Positions 35,101-45,899 of a stretch of DNA of 64,000 nt are shown here, in pieces. Position numbers and translations under genes: made by a program. Every line of letters starts with the position of its first letter. The stretch's first letter is position 1. This DNA is from Ciona intestinalis (Eukaryota; Chordata; Ascidiacea; Phlebobranchia; Cionidae), in assembly GCF_000224145.3 (NCBI RefSeq), contig NC_020179.2, positions 364,571-428,570 of the forward strand, read 5' to 3'. Under the pieces are notes generated by a model that saw nothing but the letters and a program-made list of their open reading frames with translations, was not told the origin of the DNA and did no database searches.

Positions 35101-37031
35101 CTCAGCTTGCTGTGACTCTCTTTTTCTTTCGTATTTGTGAAAGCATTCAAACATTCCATCCATCAAAGATTGTAATTCTTCTTCTTGGCATTGTAGATAT
35201 TCTCCAAATACAGATTTATTAAATCTGACCATTAAGCTTTTAAAATTACGTTGATGTGCAGCTTTTAAATCATCCATTGTCTTGGTCTTTTCAATTTCCT
35301 ATAAAAGATATAAAAACAAAATTAACAAAATAAATTTTATTTATTCATTATTTTATTTATAATATAAAACAACCCTAAAAAATATTTTTAAAATAACAAT
35401 TAACAAATACGCAAATCTACAGTTGTTTGCTTTCTTGCATACAAATATAATAATTACCTTGTCCATCTTAACCACATACTCCATTCTATATTCAGCTACT
35501 TTTGTTTGTAAATTTTGTCGAATAGCTTCCTGCAAAAAATAGGTCCATTACAAGGTAGAACAACTTGATATAAATAATAAAATTACCAATCGGTCTTTAT
35601 TAAGCTTTTCAAATTCCCCATGTTTTATTTGAATAGCATTGTGTAGATCTTGCCCACACTCCTTTACCAGGTCCTGGTTGCAGTCACTAGTGGATGTTTT
35701 GAATGCTTCATGTGCTTTTGTTTCAGCTTCTGCTCTTGCTGTAGTAACATCCTCTAAATACTTTCCACATGCAATCTAATTGTATAAAAGTTTATTTTAC
35801 TAAAACAGAAAAAAATATGCTTAATATTTGATTTTCTTTTTTCTTTTTTGTTCCCTTGATCCATAAGTTTTGTGCAAGCCATTCTCACAATGTTTTACCA
35901 AGTCCTTGTAGCAGCCACTGACTACTTTACTAACATTTTTTAAAGGCTTCAACTTGCAAATGTTGAATTTTATTTTAAATGTTCAGTTTAATCAATAGCA
36001 CTAAAAATGTGAGAATTAAAAGATGGGACGTACCTTCTGTCAGATAGTTGTTTAAACAAAATTATTTATTTTTAAAAATAAAAACATAAATAATACGAAC
36101 TCATCTTTACATACTAACCAAATTTGGAATAAATTAAAAAATAATATAATATCAAATGAAAGTTGGGCATTTTCGCTTTCCACTATTTAAAATGATAAAA
36201 AGTTTTACATTTTATTTTCTCAACAGAACTAATCTGGATTCTGGAACTTGCCATTTAATTAAAATATTTTAACTAATGAGGTAGTAATAATAAAAATTTT
36301 AAGAAATCATGCTATTTATCACTTTTAAATATACAGTTCACACACCGTATTTGTAAAATCTTTACTTTATACCTTTTCCATTTCTTTCAAATAGACATTC
36401 CCTGCAACTTCACCTTTCTCTATAATTTTGTTATTTTCCTGTACCTGTATTTATAAAGTTGCAATGTTTGCCTTTATTTATCTTTTTAAATGCAAAAACG
36501 AAGATTAAAATAATTAAACCAGCAAAGATAAAAAATAGGCAAAAAAACAAAAGTCAGCAAAAATATACTGCAGATATAACTACTGATATGAAAGTATCAA
36601 TAAAAAGCGTGACTGTTGAGCCTTATATTATATGGGCCAACGATCGGATAGAGTGCTGTCAATATTTAAAACAAGTTAAACATAACAAAAAATATAGACA
36701 TAACAAAAACAAACAATATACCTTTCTTGTATTGTTAGTTTGTTGTAATTCTGCATGTTTAGATCTTAAATGGTTGACCAAGCTTGTTCTGAGTTTTAAA
36801 TTGTCATCTTTCTCTGGCACCTTAAGTGCATCATATTGCTGCAAGGCCCTTGCAGAGCAATCTTTATAACATTGTTGCAATATCTCTTCGAGAATGTATT
36901 TTTCCCCTGCCTGAAATATTTTTTGTAGGAAGAAAACTTTTAAAAAATATGCTTACCTTCAACTCCATTGCAGCAACACATTCACTTTCAATATCCTCGA
37001 TTTTCTTAAGAAAACCAATCTTCTGAGTGAT
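32115..37031 (-). CDS. Repeated stalk modules and glycine-zipper tail of the atlastin-like gene
   Basis: Ten phase-0 exons of 75, 189, 72, 189, 72, 219, 69, 198, 72 and 381 bases form five short/long pairs. Short exons end in a shared pattern: [41 protein letters not shown]. Long exons share openings and spacing, for example AGEKYILEE against ACGKYLEDV, and SKHAELQQ against IKHGEFEKL. The first pair aligns with the atlastin three-helix middle domain without gaps at the exon borders. The last exon adds KKKRKDVK and then the zipper [18 protein letters not shown] onward. All borders being phase 0 makes unequal exon duplication easy. Confidence 0.8.
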
Positions 37032-40000
37032 CTAAACCACAAAACCACTGTTGTAAAACTCTACATGTTATAAATCCCAATAGTTAACGGTCTATATCCA
37101 TTCTCACATAACGGGGGAAGTTATCATACCACAGGTGCTATATTTTATCCAATTTGTGTCACTTACACGTTTACTTTGTGGGTGGTTGTTATTATACATT
37201 ATTTTCTTGTGTGTAAAGCACATATGAGGTTTATAAACAAAATTCTAATTTTTTTAAAAATAAAAAACTGCGAAAAACATACTGGGGAGCATTAAAACGT
37301 CACCAAACCGTGCGAGACAATTTAATCAAAAGTCAAAGATTGCTATTAAATTAGCCTGAATGCTCGTTTGACTAAATGAACTAACAGGTAACTGGTGCAA
37401 ACAATTATTAGCTTTTTTAAAATCTCACAAACCTGCATTATTGTTTGGACTTTAGGTAATTCGCCATTTTTTACTTTCTTATCAAATTCCATTGCAAGTC
37501 CCATAAGAACTTCTGCTGAACAAGATTCCCCATTTAATTGCTTCACAACCAGATTCTTATTTGAGAACAAACACTTGGCCAGATCATCCAGTGCTTCAAG
37601 AAAGTCTTCATCTATATCTACAGGATTATCTTATGTATTACATCCCATTGTAATTAAGGGGTTTAAAGCTTTAAAAAAACAACAAAAATAACACATACTA
37701 TATCGAAAAATTCTTTGCAAGTGTTCTGTTGGTAATGCTATACCTTCTGTATTAATATACTTTAGCTTATTAAAAGGCAAAGCGTACCTGAAACTTTAAG
37801 TTTGGAATCCTTACTTCCTTTCTGTCTTGTCACTTTCTTACCAGGATGTGGCAATAAATGACATTTGACATTAGCAAAACTTTCCATTATCTTTTTTCGA
37901 ACATCTATGTTTTCAGTTTGATCCGCTTCCATAACTTTGCTCAAGTATTTCATCCCACCTTCACTACCAGGATCATAATCTTCCATTTGCCAATTACGAA
38001 CCAAAAACATAAGACCCTAAAAAAGTATCATATTTTTCCATAACCAAATCACATGTACTTAGTATGTGATTAAGCGTTAAGCTCACCGGTAGTTTGGTAG
38101 AGGGAGCAGAACCTTCATTCTCCTTGCTTTTTGTTGCATCCTTGGCTTGGCTTGCAAATACCTAAACATATATTGTTTAGTTACCGTCAATAAACAAAGG
38201 GTAAAAATATAAATACTGAATAAATATTAAATAAGACAAACAACACTGAAAAAAACCTTTACATCATATTTCTTGGCACCTCAGAAAAAACAGGAACCAG
38301 TGGTCATACTAAAACATACCCATAGGTCTAGTGAGCTTTAATACTGAAACATGAACAGAAATATCCAGCTCTTTGGCGCAGGAGAAAACCCAAAAAATCT
38401 CTCACTGACTGCTCGGAGCATTATTGCTGCCGCTACAACCAGCAATAAAGTTACTTTCCGGTAAATTTCTTACCCCTACGTGTTGCAAATCATTTTCACG
38501 AATCAATCCTGATGGCAAGTTGTAGATTTGGACAGAACTAAGTAAAGTGCTCAATGCAAATATCGTTGAACAGTCTCCGGCAGTCATTCTTTTATCAAAT
38601 GATCCTTGAGTGTCCATCAAAAACACAGCAACGTCCTGTCGAAATAATTTGGAAAAGTAATGAAACAGGTGTTTGTTCCAAAAGATTAAAACTAGATTAT
38701 AAATTTTAACTTTTGTTGGCCTGTATAAGCTCTGTACAGTGGGGCAGTCAAGGGTGATATTGAGAGAGCGTACCCCCCCCCCCTTTATTGTAACCCAATG
38801 ACTGGTTCTTTGTTATAGAGGTAGTGGGGAGTTCTTATTATACTTAGTTACATTAATCAAGGTCTAAAAAAAGGTGTTTGTACACAAAGAGTATGGTATA
38901 ATTCATGCCTATATAGGAATAAAAATATTATTTCATTCTTACGAATTTTTAATAAATAGGTATTTACCTGCCCTTTTTCATCCTTCAACATAAACGGCTT
39001 GCTGGTCATATGAATTCCAGTTGTGTCTGGTTCAGTGCCCCCTTTCCAATGAAATATTTTCTTGAGTTTGGCATTTTGATCAAACCAAATGGAGGACTAA
39101 AAAAATTGTAAACATCAAAATTATAACAGAAAATTTTAAAAACTTTTTTAAGTTTATATATACTTGAATAACTAAATGCAAAGCAACTCAGACTAAACAT
39201 TACGTTAATATAGTGAAGGTACCACCCAGCAATACTTCCCAACAGCCAATCTGTAAGGTAGGGCGGATTTTTTACTGCCTAGATTATTGCGTGAGACATG
39301 TGCAAGTACGAAAAAAATAATCATAACTTATTCATATTTGCTATGGTGGGCTTCTCGTTAAAACATAGGTGTCCTGTCTTACACGCCTTCCCGCTTAGTA
39401 CGTTTTATTAGTGTATAGCTGAATAATAAAAAATAATTTTGTGGGATAAGACAGGACATCTTTAGTATATCATTACCAAGTATTCCGTTTTAAACATTAA
39501 ACAATGGTCTAGGGGAGTCGTGAGGATACTGTTTTATAATTCTTTGAATGTTCTTTGTTTACTACCAAATGGGAAAAGAAAATAGAATAAAAAGGTGTCC
39601 CATCTTCCCCCACCCTACTAACCCTTATAGAGGATTGGTTATTTCAATAGTTTAAACAAAACGACGTGTACGTATATTATAAAGAGGCGACACTTACATG
39701 TGGTATGTCATCGTTGTCTAGCTAACGCGAAGAATATTTAGCAGGGTGGGGAAAGACGGGACACATTTAGCACATAATATGAATGAATGAATGTAACTTA
39801 CTTTATCCTCGCGTGGCCGGAAAACGACAGTCGTTATATCACGGGTTTAACATCTCGTGCCAGCTTACGAGTTGCCATATATCTTACTTTGTGGGTGATT
39901 ATTTTTTTTTGGATTTTTTCATTTTTTATGTATGGCTGATAATTTGGACAACCCATTAGTGACCACTGGGTTGAAGCAATTGTCGTTAAGTGTCTTGCCC

Positions 40001-42342
40001 AAGGACACATTACCTATTGGTTACAGACAGGCGCGCTAACCACTACGCCACGGCGCCGGAATATCCAAACATCCTGATCTTGTTTTGAACAATTAACAAA
40101 AGTCTATGGGACTGGTAAAGGAAACGGTTTTATAATTCTTTCAGTGATCTTTGTTTACTGCAAAATTGGACGAGAAAATAGAATAAAAGGGTTTTCCATC
40201 TTCCCCCACCCTACTATACGTATTTTTGCTTCATGTCTGGCATGTCAGTCACCCTTTATGGGTTTGGTTTTTAAAAATATTATTACCCACTAAATGAACT
40301 CTTTTGAGCTGCGAGAATTGGTTAATGTTCAGTCGAAAGTATGGCCACGATTGCGATAATATAGTTATAATATTTATTACACTATTTAGAAAGCGCTTTC
40401 GTTTTTATCTTTTAAAAGTAATTGTTATATAATTACAGTTGAGTAATTGTTTTATAATTATAGTTGCTTATTATGCGATTTTATAACTTAAGGTGGGTTC
40501 ACACTAGCGCCCATTGTTGGCGATTCGAGAGAGTCTGGCGATTTTCTGACGTCACTTCCTCCATCGCTAGCGATACGAGCGACAGAAAATCGATTAGAAA
40601 CAGTTTCTACTCTGCCGATGATCGCTAGCGATGAACGGCTTTGACACGAAAAGTAACAATTTTCGCGTGAACTGTTTCGCTGTAAATTAAAGCGTGGAGA
40701 TAATTTTCGAGTAAATATGAATGTAAAAATGAATATATTTTGTTGCAAGAATACTATGTTGTAAATTTAGCGTAATAATATTAAAAACAACGTTTGTTAA
40801 GGTGTTTTGCGATATTACACGATAGCCTACACAATTAAATTGTAGAAAAACGATGAAATAAAACCAAACTATATGGAATATGAAGGCAGATATAGCCATA
40901 GTCAATTCCTTAATAAATTCGGTATATGCGTTAAAAATTTTAAAATCCAATGCCTGCAAAACGAAATTATATTCTTTCCTGGGTATTTTCCTCTACTTTA
41001 ATCGCATATTTACGCTAAAACTATTAAATTTATTTTCTAACTTTTCGCCAAACAGAACAGTATACCAGGCGATTTTACATTTGTGTGTGAATGCTTTATC
41101 GGCCGACAATCGCTCTCTTCCATCGGCAACGCTTTTACCGCCCGTAGTGTGAACCCGCCTTTAGGTCACCACTGTATAATTTGGGAATAAGTAATATAAT
41201 TGGGTTTTAGTTTATTTAAGACTGTCTGTGATAAATAAAATATGCGGAAAATCAACAAATAACAAGATTAGAAAAAAACTATTCGACGAAAAATGATGTT
41301 TTACCTACTTACGTGCTTAAAAATGAACGAAAATGCAAATAAATGACTTGCAAATTTACATAAGTAACTTGTAAGCGGGCACGAGGCGTATGAAACAGAA
41401 CACCTGTGTTATAACGACTGTCGTTGCCTCGCCATGCGAGGATAAATAAGTTACATGCGTGGTAACTTGTAAGCGGGCACGTGGTGTATGAAACAGAACA
41501 CTCTTGTTATAACGACTGTCGCTTTCCCGCCGCGCGTGGATAGGAAGCTACATTTTTATCCACTCATTTAGCATTATACACCACCTCATCCTTCTTTATT
41601 TCGACCTGACACTCGGTATATGTGTACAAAGTTTTTACCTCGGGTGGTCTTGATTTAAGGTTTTCCTGTTAAAATAATATATAAAACCTTTGTAAATATT
41701 AATAACACCTCACAAAAACACACCTGATTTTTTAAAATGTATTGACCCAATAAATTCAGTAGAAAAGATTTTCCTGAACGATGTTCTCCGAATACACTGA
41801 TGATAGCAACAGAAAGGTCGCGGTAGTGGTAAAATATCTTCATAAGCATTTCTGTGTCAAGTTGTGGAGATTTTTCCGTCATCGTCACAATTGGCACAAC
41901 TTCAATTTCTAAACCAAAAACAGCCGTGGTATTATCTCGGCGCTACTGTGGTCCGTATGAATTGTCTTTAAGGACTTTAAATTGTGGCTCAAATTGAAAT
42001 GAATGGAAAAATCTAAACACAACCCACAAAGCTCACAACCACAAAGTTCCATGCATGATATTACATAGTAGACAGGACGTGTATGAAGAAGAACACCTGC
42101 GTTAAGGTGGCTGTACACAGTATCCGGAATTCGTCCATTTTGTCCGGATTTCGCTGCCGCATGCGGAACTCGGAAATGGGTTTACATACGACTTCGCATG
42201 CCGGATACTGTGTACAGCCACCTTTACAACGACTGCCGTTGCCCTGCGACGTGAATATAAATAACATCCAAAAGTTACTCACACTTTTATCGATTAAGAT
42301 TAAGTGTAATTTTTTTTTACCTTCCTCAACATTTTGGTCCAT
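32115..42342 (-). CDS. Atlastin/GBP-type GTPase with multiplied helical stalk and glycine-zipper tail
   Basis: Eighteen in-phase exons (42342-42321, 41908-41724, 41665-41639, 39096-38968, 38635-38474, 38161-38087, 38016-37788, 37617-37433, 37031-36957, 36910-36722, 36444-36373, 35775-35587, 35529-35458, 35298-35080, 33936-33868, 33749-33552, 32971-32900, 32495-32115), about 849 residues. GTPase domain: P-loop GEHRSGKS (residues 48-55), switch I Thr in EPDTTGI, switch II DTQG (129-132), then [15 protein letters not shown] and DLQH as in atlastins. At the RD motif the protein has RNW (207-209). LLPHPG precedes a middle domain matching atlastin ([20 protein letters not shown]). From residue 339 alternating exons of 23-25 and 63-73 codons repeat the atlastin middle-domain unit about five times. 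The tail (about 790-826) is a Gly/Ala-rich glycine zipper instead of the atlastin TM hairpin. Probably a membrane-remodelling or defence-type GTPase; the exact family is uncertain. Confidence 0.86.
32636..32885 (+). mobile_element. Composite SINE with clear tRNA-like head
   Basis: CGTGGCAAAGTGGTTAGCGC (A-box) and AATGGGTTCAAGGCTCGTCG (B-box) show tRNA origin; the tail is shortened. In the intron before the last exon of the atlastin-like gene. Confidence 0.75.
35863..35955 (-). pseudogene. Dead copy of a stalk-module long exon
   Basis: In the intron upstream of exon 35775-35587 the minus strand reads GAAGCCTTTAAAA, then GGCTGCTACAAGGACTTGGT, then CATTGTGAGAATGGCTTGCA. This aligns with exon 35775-35587 (GAAGCATTCAAAA, GACTGCAACCAGGACCTGGT, GAGTGTGGGCAAGATCTACA). 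It has in-frame TAG and TAA, a frame change and no surviving splice borders. A relic of a former sixth module. Confidence 0.7.
37433..42342 (-). CDS. GTPase and first middle-domain exons of the atlastin-like gene
   Basis: The first eight exons encode the large GTPase domain and the lead-in to the helical region. They include a tiny 22-base start exon (MDQNVEE) and a 27-base exon (ENLKSRPPE) recognised only by its clean borders and phase. The 27-base exon sits where atlastins have the loop after the P-loop helix. Key residues: Lys54-Ser55 of the P-loop, Thr-Thr of switch I, Asp129 and Gly132. Asn208 replaces the Asp of the guanine-reading RD motif. Confidence 0.85.
39425..39622 (-). mobile_element. 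MITE (GTAGGGTGGGG family), reverse
   Basis: TAATTTTGTGGGATAAGACA to CATCTTCCCCCACCCTACTA, with CATTAAACAATGGTCTAGGG. Intron of the atlastin-like gene. Confidence 0.7.
39739..40220 (-). mobile_element. MITE split by a SINE insertion
   Basis: MITE halves 39739-39781 (GCAGGGTGGGGAAAGACGGG) and 40061-40220 (ending TTCCCCCACCCTACTATA) flank a full reverse SINE (39782-40060). AATAT lies on both sides of the SINE, consistent with its target duplication. Confidence 0.75.
39782..40060 (-). mobile_element. Composite SINE, reverse, full length, within a MITE
   Basis: GAATGAATGTAACTTACTTT tail to GCTAACCACTACGCCACGGC head. It has the best-preserved head in the window. Confidence 0.8.
40488..41163. mobile_element. 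Foldback MITE, about 670 bp, TTA target duplication
   Basis: Ends are inverted: AGGTGGGTTCACACTA at the left and TAGTGTGAACCCGCCT at the right, flanked by TTA on both sides. Subterminal GCGATCGCTAGCGA-like motifs are repeated in both halves. A 3-bp TTA/TAA duplication suggests a non-autonomous PIF/Harbinger-type element. It lies in the second intron of the atlastin-like gene (between exons 41639 and 39096). A decayed relative is at about 31015-31285. Confidence 0.6.
41350..41560 (+). mobile_element. Two SINE tail modules in tandem
   Basis: GGCACGAGGCGTATGAAACA and GGCACGTGGTGTATGAAACA, each followed by TTATAACGACTGTCG. No head. Intron of the atlastin-like gene. Confidence 0.65.
42105..42223. 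mobile_element. Foldback MITE, about 118 bp, inserted in a SINE tail
   Basis: Inverted ends GGTGGCTGTACACAGTATCC and GGATACTGTGTACAGCCACC, flanked by TTA duplications. It splits a SINE tail (about 42040-42260) exactly at the GTGTTATAACGACTG site, leaving GCGTTA on the left and TTACAACGACTG on the right. A second, one-sided decayed copy is at about 56810-56925. Confidence 0.7.
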
Positions 42343-42458
42343 ATTCAATATTTCCTTGTTTTGCCTTTTAGAGCGTTAAATAATGCAAATGAGTTTTTAG
42401 ATCTTTTTCAGTTTTTTCAGTAAAACTCGTACTGCGTTTATTATTGTTAACTAAATCA

Positions 42459-42657
42459 TATAGGGCGGGGGAAGATGGGACACATATTTATTTTATTTTC
42501 TCGTTTCATTTGGTAGTAAATAAAAAGTGCAAAGAATTATAAAACCGCATCTTCACGACTACCGTAAGCTGTTGTTAATTGTTTAAAACATGATCAGGAT
42601 ATTTGGATATTATGTGCTAAATATTTCCCGTCTTTCCCCATCCTGCTACTAATTTAA
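42459..42657 (+). mobile_element. MITE (GTAGGGTGGGG family)
   Basis: ATATAGGGCGGGGGAAGATG to CGTCTTTCCCCATCCTGCTA with CACGACTACC and CATGATCAGGATATTTGGAT. Confidence 0.7.
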
Positions 42658-43300
42658 ATTTTGCACTTGCTTTTTTAACCGTCTGAAAACCGCGCTTTTA
42701 GGGCCTGCCATGCAAATATAATGTGATATTATGTATATCCCCTTATGCACAACTGATAAAAACCTGAAGTACAACTATTTAATGAAAACGACCTCCAGAA
42801 ACGCGCCTACTTTTTCAAATACTGCGCAAACACAGTTGTTCACCCACTTTTAAGATCACAGAGGTGACCTTCAATGAAAAACAAAATCTCATATAAATAT
42901 AATATATGAAAGGCTTTTGTTGTACTACTTCGAAAACAACCGTAACATTTACTTCTTTAAAATTACAACAAAAGTGTCTTTTTAATTAAAAGGGGTCGTG
43001 TATTGAAACTGTAGAACAAGGCGTGTCTCTAATTACAAGTTTAAAACGCAACATAATAAACCCCTATAGATCTCCCTCTCTTTATGGGACGTTTTAACCG
43101 TTAAATCGGGGCTTTGTTGAAGGCATTCGTTTCTTTTACTCCATACCGATTTTAGAAATGCAACTATACCGATTTAAATTTGTATATATATAAGGTTATG
43201 CGGTAAAGAAATTAGCAGACGGTTAAATTGTTGGATTACACACACAAGTGGCAGAATATTTAGGCCCTATGTAAAAAAATGAGCTTGGTATCGCACTCCT
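42655..43300. repeat. Segmental duplication, copy A
   Basis: Collinear with 43735-44515. Shared blocks include GCACTTGCTTTTTTAACCGT, CAAATACTGCGCAAACACAG, TTGTTGTACTACTTCGAAAA, GTTGAAGGCATTCGTTTCTT and TGGATTACACACACAAGTGG, in the same order. Copy A has extra sequence after the first block (about 42697-42805). A further shared block, GGACCTAGCGGAGAAATTAA, lies at about 43640-43682 and again at 44535-44583. Confidence 0.75.
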
Positions 43301-43734
43301 ATATGTAATCCATTTGTTCGTTCATACCTCATGGGTGATTTAAATAGAATTGTATGGAAAATATATTCGAAATTTAGTACAAACGATAGCCAGCAAGGCA
43401 CCAAAACATCGGAGTTCCAATGAATGGGCACATTCCATTATAAAATGTTTGATAAAGACGCAAGAGACATTTTACGGATCTTTGAAAAAACGATATACGT
43501 AAAGTTAACGTGTTATAAATCGTGTAGAGTATAGTTGTTTTCCGATAGTGACACCAGTACAGAGGATCAGACACCAGTACAGAAGATCAAAACGGCATCT
43601 AAAATTATGGGTTTCGCGCAACTTTAACCTCAATGGGAAAGGACCTAGCGGAGAAATTAACGGACCGCTTAAAAGCAAGGAACTATTTTACTAATTTAAA
43701 AAATATTTATCTCTTTAAATACGAAAATAAATTT

Positions 43735-44640
43735 TCAATTTCGCACTTGCTTTTTTAACCGTCTGAAAACCGCGCTTTAACTTTTTCAAATACTGCGCAA
43801 ACACAGTTGTTTACCCACGTTTACCACAGAGGTGACCTTTAATGAGAAACATAATCTCATATAAATATAATATATAAAAGGCTTTTGTTGTACTACTTCG
43901 AAAACAACTGTAACATTTACTTCTTTAAAATTAAAATTAGTGTCTTTTTAATTAAAAGGAGTCGTGTATTGAAACACGACAAATTTAAAAGGCAACATAA
44001 TATACCCCTATAGATTTACATTTCGCATTTCAAAAACAAGTAATAATAGAGTGGGGGGGACGTGCCCCTAGGCATATTGCCAAATATTTTCAATTCAAAA
44101 TATGTATGATAGTTTTTGATTGGTACCACGAATTCGTACTACCATACCTTTGTTAATTGACAGCGAATAAATAAATACATTAAAACGCATGAAGATTTTT
44201 AGCTATTTGCACAAATGCTTGGTGTCATTGTAGCGATTCGAAAACAGGCGAGGTATAAGACGAGAAAATGATGGTGTAAACGTAGAAAGAACATCATGCA
44301 GAGACGATGAAAAGCTCTCTCTTTATGGAATGATTTTAACCGTTAAATCCGGGCTTTGTTGAAGGCATTCGTTTCTTTTACTCCATACCGAATGCAACCG
44401 ACCGATTTAAATTTGTATATATAAGGTTATGCGGTAAAGAAATTAGCACAGACGGTTAAATTGTTGGATTACACACACAAGTGGCAGAATATTTAGGCCC
44501 TATGCGAAAAAAAATTCCGCTTGATATCGCACTTTAGGGAAAGGACCTAGCGGAGAAATTAACGGACCGCTTAAAAGCAGGAAGCTAATTTACTAATTTA
44601 AAAAATATTTACCTCTTTAAATACGAAAAACATTTTTTTG
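43735..44640. repeat. Segmental duplication, copy B, interrupted by an insertion
   Basis: Same block order as 42655-43300, but split by about 270 bases (44048-44320) that begin AGAGTGGGGGGGACGTG. These resemble the MITE-like element at 31286-31500. No long open frame is conserved between copies, although spacing and several 30-60 base blocks are nearly identical. Confidence 0.7.
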
Positions 44641-45899
44641 GAAAAAGAGGTTGAATGAGAACAACAAGAGAATTATTTTTAGCAATAAAACATTTTTTCA
44701 TAATGGTTTATTGAACAATACACAAGACAATTAAACGTATCGTTCTGAAAAACAGAAACATGATTAAAATACCTTCATAGTTTATGTGGCTGGCGTTGGT
44801 GGAAAGCCACTACGGCACGACAAGCCCCCAGCCAATGGTAGTGGGTTTCTACTCTGGTAAGAAACCCCTTGCCATACCCAGGCAAGGTAAAACCAAACCA
44901 TATAGACAAAAATAGTAAGGAACACACCAACAAAAAGACAAAAATAGTACAACGAGTGCAGCGACATACATGTGCCAAACATGCAACAAACACAACAGCT
45001 CAATCATATCAAAAAAGGGACACAGCCAAAAAGTAATTAAAGCGAACATAATCATTGAAACATCTACAAACAAAATATGGTTCAAATCCTGAAGGATAAT
45101 CATTTGCAGTGTACACCATATTGAATGTCCGACCGCAAGGAGTCGAATCCAACAACAGCTCCGCATGCCCCAATCAAAAGGTAAGTCGCCATGTTGGTAC
45201 CGCGATACTCTCGTCGTATCTTCACACAATATAATAACGTCCGGCTGCTACGCACCGTATCGACCGTTACAAAACTGCGTCAGGTTGCTACGAACCGCAT
45301 TTACAGTGACCTAATATCGAGCGTAGCATCACTGCGCCGGTAGCATCACTGTACCGGTAATGACCTTAAATATCTATAGCGTAGCATCACTGGCGGCGAC
45401 GTCCACGCAACAACTTGACCGTGACGTAACTCAATCAAAACTGGCATAACCGCACCGAACGCAGGGTCATGACAATGCTCTGACCCACCGTATCGACGTC
45501 GTAGCGCAATTGTGACGTGGCCATCGTCCCAATCACGCTACATGACGTTTGTAGGATTATTTTATCGGGATGGAGAAGCTTATATTTTAAAGAATTAAAT
45601 GGAAAGTTATGGACTCTAATTATGCGCATATTATACTGCGTGTTGATATTACTCGAGTATTTGTGTACCACCATAACGTTCTTACCAAGTGATCAGGACA
45701 ATACAGAATCGCTGAAGGATTCGACCTTTATAGACGAAGTACCCAATAGAGTGTACAACAACAAAATCCGATCCAGCAAGATATTCGCCATAGTTTCATT
45801 GCATATATTTCATAGACATGCAAAATGCACTATAGAAGTGACTGACTAAAAATAGCTGGCAACATTAGGTCCAGCAGAATAAGTGTGCGGCAACCCAGG

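Noticed and set aside
36459..36869. 136-codon plus-strand frame
   Set aside because: Antisense to two clear exons of the atlastin-like gene (36910-36722 and the adjoining intron); a shadow frame.
44775..45229. Overlapping hydrophobic minus-strand frames of 72-126 codons
   Set aside because: Three frames are open at once, none with family similarity or splice-consistent borders. Probably composition rather than a membrane protein gene.
45517..45849. 110-codon plus-strand frame with one hydrophobic segment
   Set aside because: No similarity, and a minus-strand frame of similar size overlaps it. Not enough to call a gene.
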